Source of the DNA: Odontocerum albicorne
Taxonomy: Eukaryota > Arthropoda > Insecta > Trichoptera > Odontoceridae
Assembly: GCA_949825065.1 (NCBI GenBank)
Contig: OX463849.1
Span: 29,004,043 to 29,068,042, forward strand
DNA: 64,000 bases
Direction of reading: 5' to 3'
Under the pieces are notes generated by a model, which saw nothing but the letters and a program-made list of their open reading frames with translations, was not told where the DNA came from and did no database searches. Positions within the stretch are counted from its first letter, which is position 1. The number at the start of each line of letters is the position of its first letter. The translations under genes and the position numbers were made by a program. Of the stretch, positions 39,501 through 43,400 are shown piece by piece.

Positions 39501-39972
39501 TTTTTGTTTCTTGCGCCGCTGCGCAATGCATGAGACTTGCCATAACAAACCATTCTGTAACCTCTCACTCACTGTACTAACCAACAACAGTTGCTGGAAC
39601 ACCCCGACATGTTCCGCTACAACACATGATAAAAGGATGTTCTGTTCTCCTTTTTCAGGAAGATATCGGCGGTGACATAAGTCATCTCTTAGTCACCTTG
39701 GCCAATTAATAATATACACGTATATTGGCCGTACATAAGACAGTGTGTAAGGTGTGTAACAACAGTTAGCTTAACACTTTTAATAACCCTACGTACAGTG
39801 GTATATATACATATATCTATATTAGAGAGCACGCACAGAAAGAAAGGGAGAGAGAGAGAGTGGGCTGCGCTAGGGTTGCAGAGCGCCGGTGGAAAGATCT
39901 GATGGGTGGGTGTGTTTCCAGGAGGACCTCTCGGGAGACTTCAAGCACGTGCTGGTCACCCTCGCCTCCTGA
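6520..39972 (+). CDS. AnxB9: Annexin B9 (annexin IX-like), three C-terminal isoforms
   Basis: Coding exons are 6520-6549, 27588-27764, 29207-29411, 29962-30191, 31908-32004 and 33082-33263, plus one of three terminal exons (39197-39247, 39659-39709 or 39922-39972). All have GT/AG borders and compatible phases (0, 0, 1, 0, 1, 0), giving 323 residues, the usual length of a four-repeat annexin. Type II calcium loops are visible as [19 protein letters not shown] and GMGTTD in repeats 1 to 4. Repeat 2 continues as CTLSNYG and so seems to lack the distal acidic ligand, a feature I believe is shared with insect AnxB9. There is no signal peptide. Known role: calcium-dependent binding to acidic phospholipids at the cytosolic face of membranes; fly AnxB9 acts in endosomal trafficking. 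The first coding intron is 21 kb and full of transposons. Confidence 0.93.
7190..7365 (-). repeat. tRNA-derived SINE, family B
   Basis: On the minus strand it begins with a tRNA-like head (CTAGTTGGTAAGGCCTGTCT, then GGTTGCGGATTCCAATTCC) and runs into a body ending with the ...TGTACTGTATACAACGAAAG type tail. The same family occurs at 8615-8800, 17740-17935, 34840-35000, 51375-51535, 51640-51725 and 59335-59435. Confidence 0.6.
7495..7815 (-). repeat. tRNA-derived SINE, family A
   Basis: The sequence follows the copy at 170-590 closely, with the tRNA-like head on the right (near 7740-7810) and the body to the left. Confidence 0.6.
7840..8290 (-). repeat. Non-LTR retrotransposon 3' fragment
   Basis: On the minus strand, broken reading frames contain the RDECQLK and SEMVW-type pieces of the LINE ORF2 C-terminal tail that recurs through the window. 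Stops and frame changes show it is dead. Confidence 0.5.
8615..8800 (-). repeat. tRNA-derived SINE, family B
   Basis: It shares the family B body (GTATAATATAACCTGGCGGG on the plus strand) and a tRNA-like head near 8750-8800. A further tail-like piece (ATACAGTAAAACCTGGCGG) sits just before it at about 8390-8470. Confidence 0.55.
8839..9031. repeat. Long inverted repeat of a Penelope-associated 3' sequence
   Basis: Two arms of about 87 bp are nearly perfect inverted copies around a 16-bp centre (GGGAGCGCAAACAAGA). Each arm contains CTGAAGATGAGGTGAAAGCC and GAAACCGGTAG. The same sequence, in one orientation, follows the Penelope-like fragment at 14156-14290, and a relic lies at 40655-40745. Confidence 0.7.
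9222..9766. repeat. Tandem repeat, ~64-bp unit, about 8.5 copies
   Basis: The unit begins ATTTATGGATCAATATCATC and holds CACCTTGGAACATCTTACA and GTCAAAGCCCACTTAGTAT. Copies differ at a few sites only (for example ATATC versus TTTC), so the array is young or homogenised. Confidence 0.9.
10088..10352. repeat. Foldback MITE
   Basis: The arms ATGAGTCGTTTAGAATAAAA (left) and ...TTTTTATACTTAACGACTCAT (right) pair over roughly 110 bp around an AT-rich centre. It is non-coding. Confidence 0.65.
10542..11177. repeat. hAT-type non-autonomous element with 8-bp duplication
   Basis: The ends CAGAGGTTCTCAATCT and AGGGTTGAGAAACCCTG are inverted. The 8 bp CCTTATGA is found directly before the left end (10534-10541) and directly after the right end (11178-11185). 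The duplication is perfect, so the borders are firm. A smaller element (about 11012-11112) is nested inside. Confidence 0.85.
11012..11112. repeat. Small mariner-like MITE nested in hAT element
   Basis: The ends GTGTCCCAAATTTTATAACC and ...AGTAAATTTTGGGACAC are inverted. The TTTGGGACACC end also closes the transposase relic at 31376-31797, which suggests the same mariner-type family. Confidence 0.6.
11724..12889. repeat. pogo/Tigger-like element, TA-flanked
   Basis: The left end CAGTAATACCTTGTTTAGCG and the right end (reverse complement CAGTAAACCCTCATTTAAC) are both bordered by TA. CAGTA starts followed by a CTNNTTTA stretch are typical of pogo/Tigger ends. No transposase frame survives. A TTAA-flanked MITE (12028-12631) lies within it. 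Confidence 0.55.
12028..12631. repeat. TTAA-flanked piggyBac-like MITE (family P1)
   Basis: The ends are TTAACCCTTCCTTCCCTGTG and CACAGGAAGGGAAAGGTTAA. Just inside are two self-complementary motifs, GTGTAACTAGTACAC near the left and TGTATTGAATACACA near the right. A shorter copy in the opposite orientation lies at 20417-20810. TTAA target sites point to a piggyBac transposase; none is encoded here. Confidence 0.8.
12940..13104. repeat. M1 MITE copy, left arm shortened
   Basis: It matches the element at 924-1144. The left arm has lost the piece between TAATAC and TGTCGGC, while the right end (ACCGCCGGGTACTG then TA) is complete. Confidence 0.7.
13709..13775 (+). repeat. Non-LTR retrotransposon fragment
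   Basis: It encodes a short piece reading [20 protein letters not shown], a common LINE ORF2 C-terminal motif, and is cut off by the Penelope-like fragment that follows. Confidence 0.6.
13776..14290 (+). repeat. Penelope-like retroelement 3' fragment (GIY-YIG)
   Basis: Across frameshifts the plus strand encodes [23 protein letters not shown], and SEMANHC...NAKFLHIS...NKFEF then a stop. The YIGKTGR...RFREH pattern is the GIY-YIG endonuclease end of Penelope-like elements. About 190 bp after the stop comes a structured 3' sequence (14156-14290) with CTGAAGATGAGG and GAAACCGGTAG, shared with 8839-9031 and 40655-40745. The frame is broken at least twice, so the protein is dead. Confidence 0.7.
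14300..14545 (+). repeat. Non-LTR retrotransposon 3' fragment
   Basis: It encodes a broken [14 protein letters not shown]...KR tail followed by DVEETKYVC, the LINE ORF2 end seen repeatedly here, and ends in the GACAGGGAAACAGTGTGATG signature shared by other copies. Confidence 0.65.
15274..15780. repeat. MITE with GGCC-rich ends
   Basis: The left end TTAGGCCTCGGCCACAC is mirrored by GTGTGGCCCCGGCCTTA at the right end, with CCTAGCGAA-like repeats just inside both arms. Superfamily is not clear from the ends. Confidence 0.6.
15970..16460 (-). repeat. Non-LTR retrotransposon 3' end
   Basis: On the minus strand this is a long, frame-broken copy of the LINE ORF2 tail. It begins in the TYIMMYGSKT region (about 16400) and ends in the CATGGCGTGAGACT-like terminus near 15975. 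Similar pieces lie at 19690-20110 and 57830-58275. Confidence 0.65.
16530..16670. repeat. Short MITE with CCCCACACCG ends
   Basis: The arms CCCCACACCGCTGTTGTGAG and CTCATAACAACGGTGTGGGG are inverted around a T-rich centre. Confidence 0.65.
17740..17935 (-). repeat. tRNA-derived SINE, family B
   Basis: It shares the GTATAAAGTACAACTTGACAG body end and the ATCTGGGTTCCAATGGGAC segment with other family B copies. Confidence 0.5.
18070..18280. repeat. TTAA-flanked MITE (family P2)
   Basis: The ends TTAACCACTTGACAG and CTGTTAAGTGGTTAA are inverted and closed by TTAA on both sides. It is 211 bp and non-coding. Confidence 0.7.
18300..18600. repeat. Tandem repeat followed by repeated palindromes
   Basis: Three copies of a 61-bp unit (GAGAATGTAGGAGCAAAGGG, GTCAGATAACATATATTTC) run to about 18480. 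They are followed by two copies of the palindrome GATAACATATATTTCG/CGAAATATATGTTATC joined by ACCAT, then a partial unit. The palindromes reuse the end of the tandem unit. Confidence 0.85.
18727..19070. repeat. Tandem repeat, 86-bp unit, four copies
   Basis: The unit begins GGATTCTTGTGATAAGACAG and ends with CGCCGCAAATCCCAGTTT. The four copies start at 18727, 18813, 18899 and 18985 and differ at only a few positions. Confidence 0.95.
19690..20110 (-). repeat. Non-LTR retrotransposon 3' fragment
   Basis: It parallels 15970-16460 on the minus strand with different breaks. ORFs across it are chance translations of the antisense strand. Confidence 0.6.
20417..20810. repeat. TTAA-flanked piggyBac-like MITE (family P1), inverted copy
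   Basis: The ends TTAACCTTTCCCTTCCTGTG and GACAGGAAGGGTTAA match 12028-12631 in the opposite orientation. TGTATTCAATACACA and GTGTACTAGTTACAC are kept. It is about 210 bp shorter in the middle. Confidence 0.8.
21475..21755 (-). repeat. Non-LTR retrotransposon 3' fragment
   Basis: The plus strand shows the reversed tail CGCCATTTACCTATCGGGGT followed by antisense of the WLDQVN...HVERMN reading. It is interrupted by stops. Confidence 0.6.
21900..22260. repeat. Diverged local repeats in AT-rich DNA
   Basis: GTGAGATGTGGAGCTGAATA followed by CACATGGCAATCAATTTTA occurs three times, and AAATATAAGGATATATCTAC also three times, at uneven spacing. A hAT-like end (CAGGTGTGCCCAACC) lies to the left at about 21756, with a possible partner near 22355-22370, so this may be the inside of a degraded element. 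Confidence 0.5.
22911..23149. repeat. MITE with ACTCATAAACCAC ends (family M3)
   Basis: The ends GAAGACTAAAACTCATAAAC and GTTTATGAGTTTTACTCTTC type sequences are inverted. A second copy is at 29512-29783. Confidence 0.65.
23604..24094 (-). repeat. Non-LTR retrotransposon (RTE-like) ORF2 C-terminal end
   Basis: The minus strand reads [36 protein letters not shown], then in another frame [20 protein letters not shown] and [14 protein letters not shown]. These are the characteristic post-RT motifs of LINE ORF2 proteins. At least one frame change and a missing 5' part make it inactive. Confidence 0.75.
24195..24385. repeat. Foldback MITE
   Basis: GAATGATTTGACATTTAGAT followed by a poly-A tract and TCTACACAAT is mirrored at the right by ATTGTGTAGA, a poly-T tract and AAGTGTCAAATCATTC. 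Confidence 0.65.
24400..26330. other. Intronic AT-rich DNA, little structure seen
   Basis: This part of the large annexin intron has no ORF of coding character. A GC-richer stretch at about 25190-25530 (with CATGATCTTCCGGCTCG and CCATCTCGCTGGACAACCCC) looks like the antisense of a LINE tail but is too degraded to place. Confidence 0.4.
26340..26560. repeat. Tandem repeat, ~85-bp unit, about 2.5 copies
   Basis: GGGTTTTCCAATAGTACC, CGTATTATTATATAGTATTT and TTTGATTTATAC recur at about 26355, 26432 and 26505. Confidence 0.8.
26565..26885 (+). repeat. Non-LTR retrotransposon 3' end
   Basis: The plus strand carries a degraded [13 protein letters not shown] / WSDNV.LNTE reading, then MSK and RHVER pieces and a GACAGGGAAATGGCGTGATG terminus. 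It matches other LINE tails here. Confidence 0.65.
27040..27235 (+). repeat. DDE transposase C-terminal relic (mariner-like)
   Basis: The plus strand encodes [20 protein letters not shown] then [15 protein letters not shown] in a shifted frame. This corresponds to the NWPPRSCDLTPLDYFLWG region with the last catalytic Asp. Here that position has been lost, so it is a fossil. A close relative is at 62690-62970. Confidence 0.65.
27588..27764 (+). CDS. AnxB9: Annexin coding exon 2 (repeat 1)
   Basis: There are 59 codons between GTTGCAG and AAG|GTAATC. It starts [20 protein letters not shown] and carries the first endonexin loop, [15 protein letters not shown]. It is phase 0 at both ends. Confidence 0.93.
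27998..28751. repeat. hAT-type element with perfect 8-bp duplication
   Basis: The ends CAGGGGTAGCCAAACCGTGG and GGCTGGCCACCCCTG are inverted, and CTCTAGGT flanks both sides (27990-27997 and 28752-28759). ORFs inside are short and without recognised domains. The element sits in the annexin intron before exon 3. Confidence 0.85.
29207..29411 (+). CDS. AnxB9: Annexin coding exon 3 (repeats 1-2)
   Basis: It starts [20 protein letters not shown] and contains [20 protein letters not shown], ending in FYEQ plus one base. Acceptor GTGTAG and donor C|GTAAGA are both present. It leaves in phase 1. Confidence 0.93.
29512..29783. repeat. MITE (family M3) in annexin intron
   Basis: AAGAATTAAACTCATAAACC at the left and GGTTTATGAGTTTAACTCTT at the right are inverted. 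It matches 22911-23149. Confidence 0.65.
29840..29945 (+). repeat. LINE scrap just upstream of annexin exon 4
   Basis: GTGTTAAGAGGGTTATTGAA to ATACTAAAACATAC matches the LINE segment at about 55445-55510 (RVKR.IER.V...NGALKH). It ends within about 20 bp of the exon 4 acceptor. Confidence 0.5.
29962..30191 (+). CDS. AnxB9: Annexin coding exon 4 (repeats 2-3)
   Basis: The acceptor TTTCCAG is followed by TC, which completes a Leu codon with the previous exon (YEQ-L-YGKTLE). The exon encodes the repeat 2/3 linker and the third loop [13 protein letters not shown], ending at SYQQLRQ with donor CAG|GTACGA. Confidence 0.93.
30396..30558. repeat. TTAA-flanked MITE, 163 bp (family P3)
   Basis: The ends TTAACACGTTGACTGC and GCAGTCAACGTGTTAA are perfect inverted repeats. 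It is GC-richer than its surroundings and contains internal small palindromes such as TTACGCGTTTGTGCGTAA. It sits in the intron between annexin exons 4 and 5. A relative is at 42682-42827. Confidence 0.85.
30580..30819 (+). pseudogene. Coding-like fragment of unknown origin
   Basis: An open frame reads [20 protein letters not shown] followed by [17 protein letters not shown], with balanced codon use unlike random AT-rich DNA. It has no start context or splice sites that would join it to the annexin. It may be the remains of a transposon protein or a retrocopied gene; I do not recognise it. Confidence 0.3.
30842..31356 (-). repeat. 5'-truncated LINE with 20-bp target duplication
   Basis: The minus strand encodes [40 protein letters not shown] and [16 protein letters not shown], an RTE-like LINE ORF2 C-terminal part. 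ACGAGGGAGTGCCTATGTAT is present at 30822-30841 and again at 31357-31376, a perfect 20-bp duplication. Short imperfect repeats of the same motif at 31321-31356 form the tail. Confidence 0.85.
31376..31797 (+). repeat. mariner-like transposase relic with partial ends
   Basis: The plus strand reads [20 protein letters not shown] then [11 protein letters not shown], a stop, and [18 protein letters not shown] holds the second catalytic Asp of a DD(34-37)D transposase. TTTTTTTGGGACACC closes the right side. The first and third catalytic segments are missing. Confidence 0.7.
31908..32004 (+). CDS. AnxB9: Annexin coding exon 5 (end of repeat 3)
   Basis: It encodes [20 protein letters not shown] and on to GLLGI, 32 codons plus one base. 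The acceptor ATTTCAG and donor G|GTAAAC fit. This is the conserved IFxEYExxSGKDIE block of annexin repeat 3. Confidence 0.93.
32135..32545. repeat. pogo/Tigger-like non-autonomous element
   Basis: CAGTAGAGCGCCGATTATCC at the left and GGATAATTGGTGGTCTACAG at the right are imperfect inverted repeats. A nearly matching GATTATCCGNGG motif is typical of Tigger ends. It lies in the intron after annexin exon 5. Confidence 0.6.
33082..33263 (+). CDS. AnxB9: Annexin coding exon 6 (repeat 4)
   Basis: The first two bases complete a Val codon. The exon reads [20 protein letters not shown] and carries the fourth loop [20 protein letters not shown], ending LESWIA at GCC|GTAAGT in phase 0. The last codon is thus followed directly by whichever terminal exon is used. 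Confidence 0.93.
33264..34830. other. Annexin intron, AT-rich, one hairpin
   Basis: The only clear structure is the hairpin ATTCTAACATCAGAT(A) / TATCTGATGTTAGAAT at about 33922-33960. No coding potential was seen. Confidence 0.5.
34840..35000 (+). repeat. tRNA-derived SINE, family B, plus orientation
   Basis: TTGGCCTAATTGATAGATAG, TGTCTTCTAAACTGGGGGTT and the AGGTTGTACTGTATACAATG tail follow the family B consensus in sense. Confidence 0.5.
35029..35597. repeat. MITE with TACTTGAGAAA ends (family M4), interrupted
   Basis: The outer arms TACTTGAGAAATTGTAGCAT and ATCCTACATTTTCTCAAGTA are inverted, with GTCACAGG/CCTGTGA inside. The related element at 41973-42192 is uninterrupted. Between 35303 and 35547 another piece with ends AGGGATGGGGTA and TACCCCATCCCT has been inserted. 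Confidence 0.65.
36440..36900. repeat. MITE with internal 62-bp perfect palindrome
   Basis: Imperfect inverted ends (GTCGAATTGGTTTAAATGAT and ATCATTTGAACCAACTCAAC) enclose repeated TACTGAATATTTGGTAATAT motifs. A perfect palindrome is centred on GAATTC at 36735-36796. Both ends carry ATCNTCATCCTCA..GG-type blocks next to a TTCGAA(A) block. Confidence 0.65.
37000..39190. other. Annexin last large intron, AT-rich
   Basis: No exon-like sequence was found. An inverted pair of a short motif occurs: GAGACAAAGTAGATCCAC near 37952 and GTGGATCTATTTTGTCTC near 38872. A Tigger-like end (CAGTGAAACCTCTAGCG) lies near 38177. Confidence 0.4.
39197..39247 (+). CDS. AnxB9: Annexin terminal exon A
   Basis: The acceptor CCTTTTCCAG precedes [16 protein letters not shown] and a TAG stop. 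[10 protein letters not shown] is the ancestral annexin C-terminus shared with vertebrates. The exon starts in phase 0, as required after exon 6. Confidence 0.92.
   Translation, partial: GDTSGDYKRVLLTLVE
39659..39709 (+). CDS. AnxB9: Annexin terminal exon B
   Basis: The acceptor CTCCTTTTTCAG precedes [16 protein letters not shown] and a TAA stop. It has the same length and phase as terminal exon A and replaces it by alternative splicing. The sequence departs most from the standard annexin end. Confidence 0.88.
   Translation, partial: EDIGGDISHLLVTLAN
39922..39972 (+). CDS. AnxB9: Annexin terminal exon C
   Basis: The acceptor GTGTTTCCAG precedes [16 protein letters not shown] and a TGA stop. 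It too has 17 codons in phase 0. The local sequence is the most GC-rich of the three. A run of GA dinucleotides (39845-39862) lies just upstream and might help exon definition. Confidence 0.88.
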   Translation, partial: EDLSGDFKHVLVTLAS

Positions 39973-40238
39973 GCCATCCCCGCTCGCCCCGCAACACACT
40001 CACCAGTATACTCTACTGTACCCTGTTATTAGTCTAGAACCGTAATACCTAGTATTCTCTGGCCTTACATTCATTGTTATTGTTGAGAGCTTTATTGTCT
40101 ATTATGGGAGTGTGCTCCAAGATCGCACTCTTTTTTTCTCCAATGTTACAATGTGCATTATTTTATAAAATATAATATGTATATATTTTATATTTATTAT
40201 ATATATTATAAGTAACGATTTATTTATAATTAAAAAAA

Positions 40239-40244
40239 AATAAA
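40239..40244 (+). terminator. Polyadenylation signal, annexin 3' end
   Basis: AATAAA on the plus strand lies 267 bp after the terminal exon C stop, in a very AT-rich stretch. It is the first canonical plus-strand hexamer seen after 39972. Confidence 0.5.
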
Positions 40245-40290
40245 AACTTTTTTAAATAAGGCACAAAATGAATATTTTTTTATATAAATT

Positions 40291-40296
40291 TTTATT
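40291..40296 (-). terminator. Polyadenylation signal, RAD51C 3' end
   Basis: TTTATT on the plus strand is AATAAA on the minus strand, 165 bp after the RAD51C stop. The two opposed signals are about 50 bp apart, so the mature 3' ends of the two genes probably touch or overlap. Confidence 0.55.
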
Positions 40297-40461
40297 GCAC
40301 GATTTATGATTATTTTTACATGTTGGGCTTGATAAGCAAGCAGGCTTGTATCGGTGCTGCCAGATTGTCGTAGTGCATACATAACGAGAATAAATGTGTG
40401 AAACAATTTCAGCGGTTTGTTTTCTTGCCTCGCTGCCTCACTCACCACGCCACCTCCTGTG

Positions 40462-40491
40462 CTATGCATCCTTGATCCCTTTCTTCCCAAT
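40462..40491 (-). CDS. RAD51C: RAD51C exon 7 (nine-codon terminal exon)
   Basis: The acceptor TGTTTGCAG precedes IGKKGIKDA and TAG. Joined to ...RPIQ it gives IQIGKKGIKD, which lines up with the FQIKPQGFRD end of vertebrate RAD51C. A 165-bp 3' UTR leads to AATAAA. The call rests on a short match plus splice, phase and polyadenylation signals. Confidence 0.65.
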   Translation of the reverse strand: MGKKGIKDA

Positions 40492-43400
40492 CTGCAAACA
40501 TAAAAGTATTTCAAGAATTTATACTTGACTGTGGTCATATCACAAGCTTACTGGCACAAATTTCACATTGATCAATTAATGGTAAAAAAACATTCAAGAA
40601 GGGCAAATCTTATTTGATAAACTGTCAAAAATGTAAATATATTATTTATATTTAAGGTGTTAACACTGTGGAGGTTTAAAAACATTGTAATTTGTTAAAT
40701 AAAAGTAGAAAAAATACAATGTTTTATTAAACAAATTACAATGCCAAAAATTTATATGCATGTCCTGTCTGTCATCTAAGGAAAGCCACTGTGGACAAGA
40801 ATGTATTTTGATTAATTTGGAGTTCTTATATATATGATCCTACACATACTGCAAGCATAGTGACTTAACCACTTAAGCCATAAATGTAGGGCGACATAAC
40901 TACAACCATGCCCCTCTTCTCTCATTCTTTGGAAAGCAGCAGTCATGGTGGATGTCACTCGACACTTGTTAATCAGTCAGCTTAAACTTATTTCTTTTGT
41001 ATGAATCTAGCCTTATTCATTTAGTTCAATGAGGAAAGAAATTAGTAAATGATTTAACAGTATATTCTATTACTAATGTCACACTTACATATGGTATACC
41101 AAGTACTCGATTGGTGTTGACACTGTTACTAGGCTGAGTACTGAATTATCCATTTGGCAAACCATTTTAGTATTTACTAAAATGTGTATTTAAACGTTTG
41201 TGGAAAACATGGCTGGATCAAATGGACCAGATTTTAAAATAAGGTAAAGTGAGAAATATGCATAATAGAAGATTGTGCATATGTTTGAACGTGGTGGAGG
41301 TGAAATTTGTGTGCTTGAATAGAAAAGTTTGGAGATCTGTTCTCTCTGCCTACCCTGCAAGGGACATGGCATGATATGTAAGGAAAAGGGAACTGCACAT
41401 GTTTACAATTTTGTGTTGTCCTCAGTGAGATACAGGCAAAAGTCTAGTTTACTAGAGACACGAAAAATGAAAGGTGACACACCCAGATTCATTAAAATTG
41501 TCTCCAAATTAAATAACCTGTTGTTTTTTTCGCAAATTATGTATATGTACAATTTTTTGTCATCTATAAATATTTTTTTTAAACGTGTTAGTTTTTCTTA
41601 AAAAAACCTAGACACGTTCATATGTTCTGTACATGAAAAGTAAAATGGGTAGATATCTACATAGGTTTCTTTGTGGTTCGTCTTCCCTTGGTAAGTTTTC
41701 TGGGGTTTTCTAACCAAATATGTTGTTCAGGACATATGCAGTTACGTGGAAGTTCCTAATCTAAAGGCTGTTGCTATTACCTTCCTATCTTTAAACTCAA
41801 CTTGTAATTTTAATTTAATTTGTCAATAATAGTATGTTCGTGTCCTGAATTATATCGCCTTTGAGAGTCTGTTGTCTAAACAGCACTATATAAGTTGTTA
41901 TTAATAATTCTAGAAAATAAAGGATGGTGCTCTCCGAAGGTAAGTAGCTACTATATGTGTGTGTGATTTGAGCTATAGTTCAGAAAATGTAGGATGAGTC
42001 CTGTGACAGCTCACAAATTTGCCCCAATACAACCTTGTAACGATGTTCAGTAATTTTAATCATTTTATAAACTTTAATATAAGCCTCAATTCTAATAAAT
42101 AGCAAGTTATTTAGGTAAATACATTACATTAGCTTGTATTGGGGCAAATTTGTGAGCTGTCACAGGAATCATCCTACATTTTCCGAACTATAATAACCCT
42201 AACAAATGTGCTGACATTACAAACACTGCTGTTTCATCTTTTTTTGTGTTGTTTCTAAAAAGATAATTGGGAGCGATGGATTTAGGGCAGGGTAGAGTGG
42301 GTAAGAAAATGAGCTGGGATCGAAGCTTCAAAATCATGAGTAACAAGAGATTGGAATAATAAGCAGAGAATTTTCAATGTACATTTCATTTATATGAGAC
42401 CTGTTTATAATTCTTTATATGATTTGTGGGCTTGAAAACAAAAACCTGTCAAAAATGTCACATTATCGTTATTGTGGGTGAAATAGTGTGAAAAATGCAA
42501 CTTATTGGTTCTTGTGGGTCTGGAAAAATACTAAAAGGCATTGAATAAATGCTGTAGAAATACGTGCACTGAGAATACATGGGAAAATGTTTAATAGAAT
42601 ACAGAATAAAGCGATAAGGGATGAATGTGAACTCAAGACTGATGTACCCCGACAGGGAAATGATGCGATGGAATGTATTGCTTAACACATTTACTGCGAA
42701 TGAAATTTTACGTCAACACATGTCGTGCTGAGAAATTTAGCAGACAAAAACATATATAAATAGAATATGCCTGGCATATCGTGCGCACTGGGTGTGTGTA
42801 TGGACACGTTTGCACTGAACGTGTTAAATGTGTCAAGAAATAATTTTGTGGTCTTCAATATTAGATAATGAAGATTTTAATATGATAGATCTAATTAAGA
42901 TAAGCATAATTTATTTTGACACTTTTCTTCATTTTCAAGTATGTAAGTGTCATCTGTTAACATAGGGTTTAAATATCTCCTAATGGTGTGCAATGAAAAT
43001 TGTACAATTTCATTTCCTATTTATCATAGTATATTAGCTGACTATTACACATGCTGACATAGATGAGACTGTCGTGATTCACTATAGAAGTATGCATGAG
43101 ACTATCTGGGGCACCCAGAGAGGAGTATGATATCATAGATGACTCGACACCACTGAGTTAAGTGAATGGTGACTGGCAACCCTTTGAGATTGAGGAAGAT
43201 CATCATAATTCCTGCAGGGTGACTCATACCATATTTGTAATGTTTTTTTATTATTTTTATGATTATTTGGAATGTTGAGTGTACAAATTATTATATTCTG
43301 GATAAGTTTCAAATAAAGAATAGACTTTCGACTATTTTTCAGTGGCATATTCTTCGATTCTTGGGCAAATCAAAGAGATGACAGTCTTAAGAGACTTGTG

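Noticed and set aside
39197..39972. The three terminal exons used together in one mRNA
   Set aside because: Each has an in-frame stop, so only the first included one would be translated; they must be alternatives.
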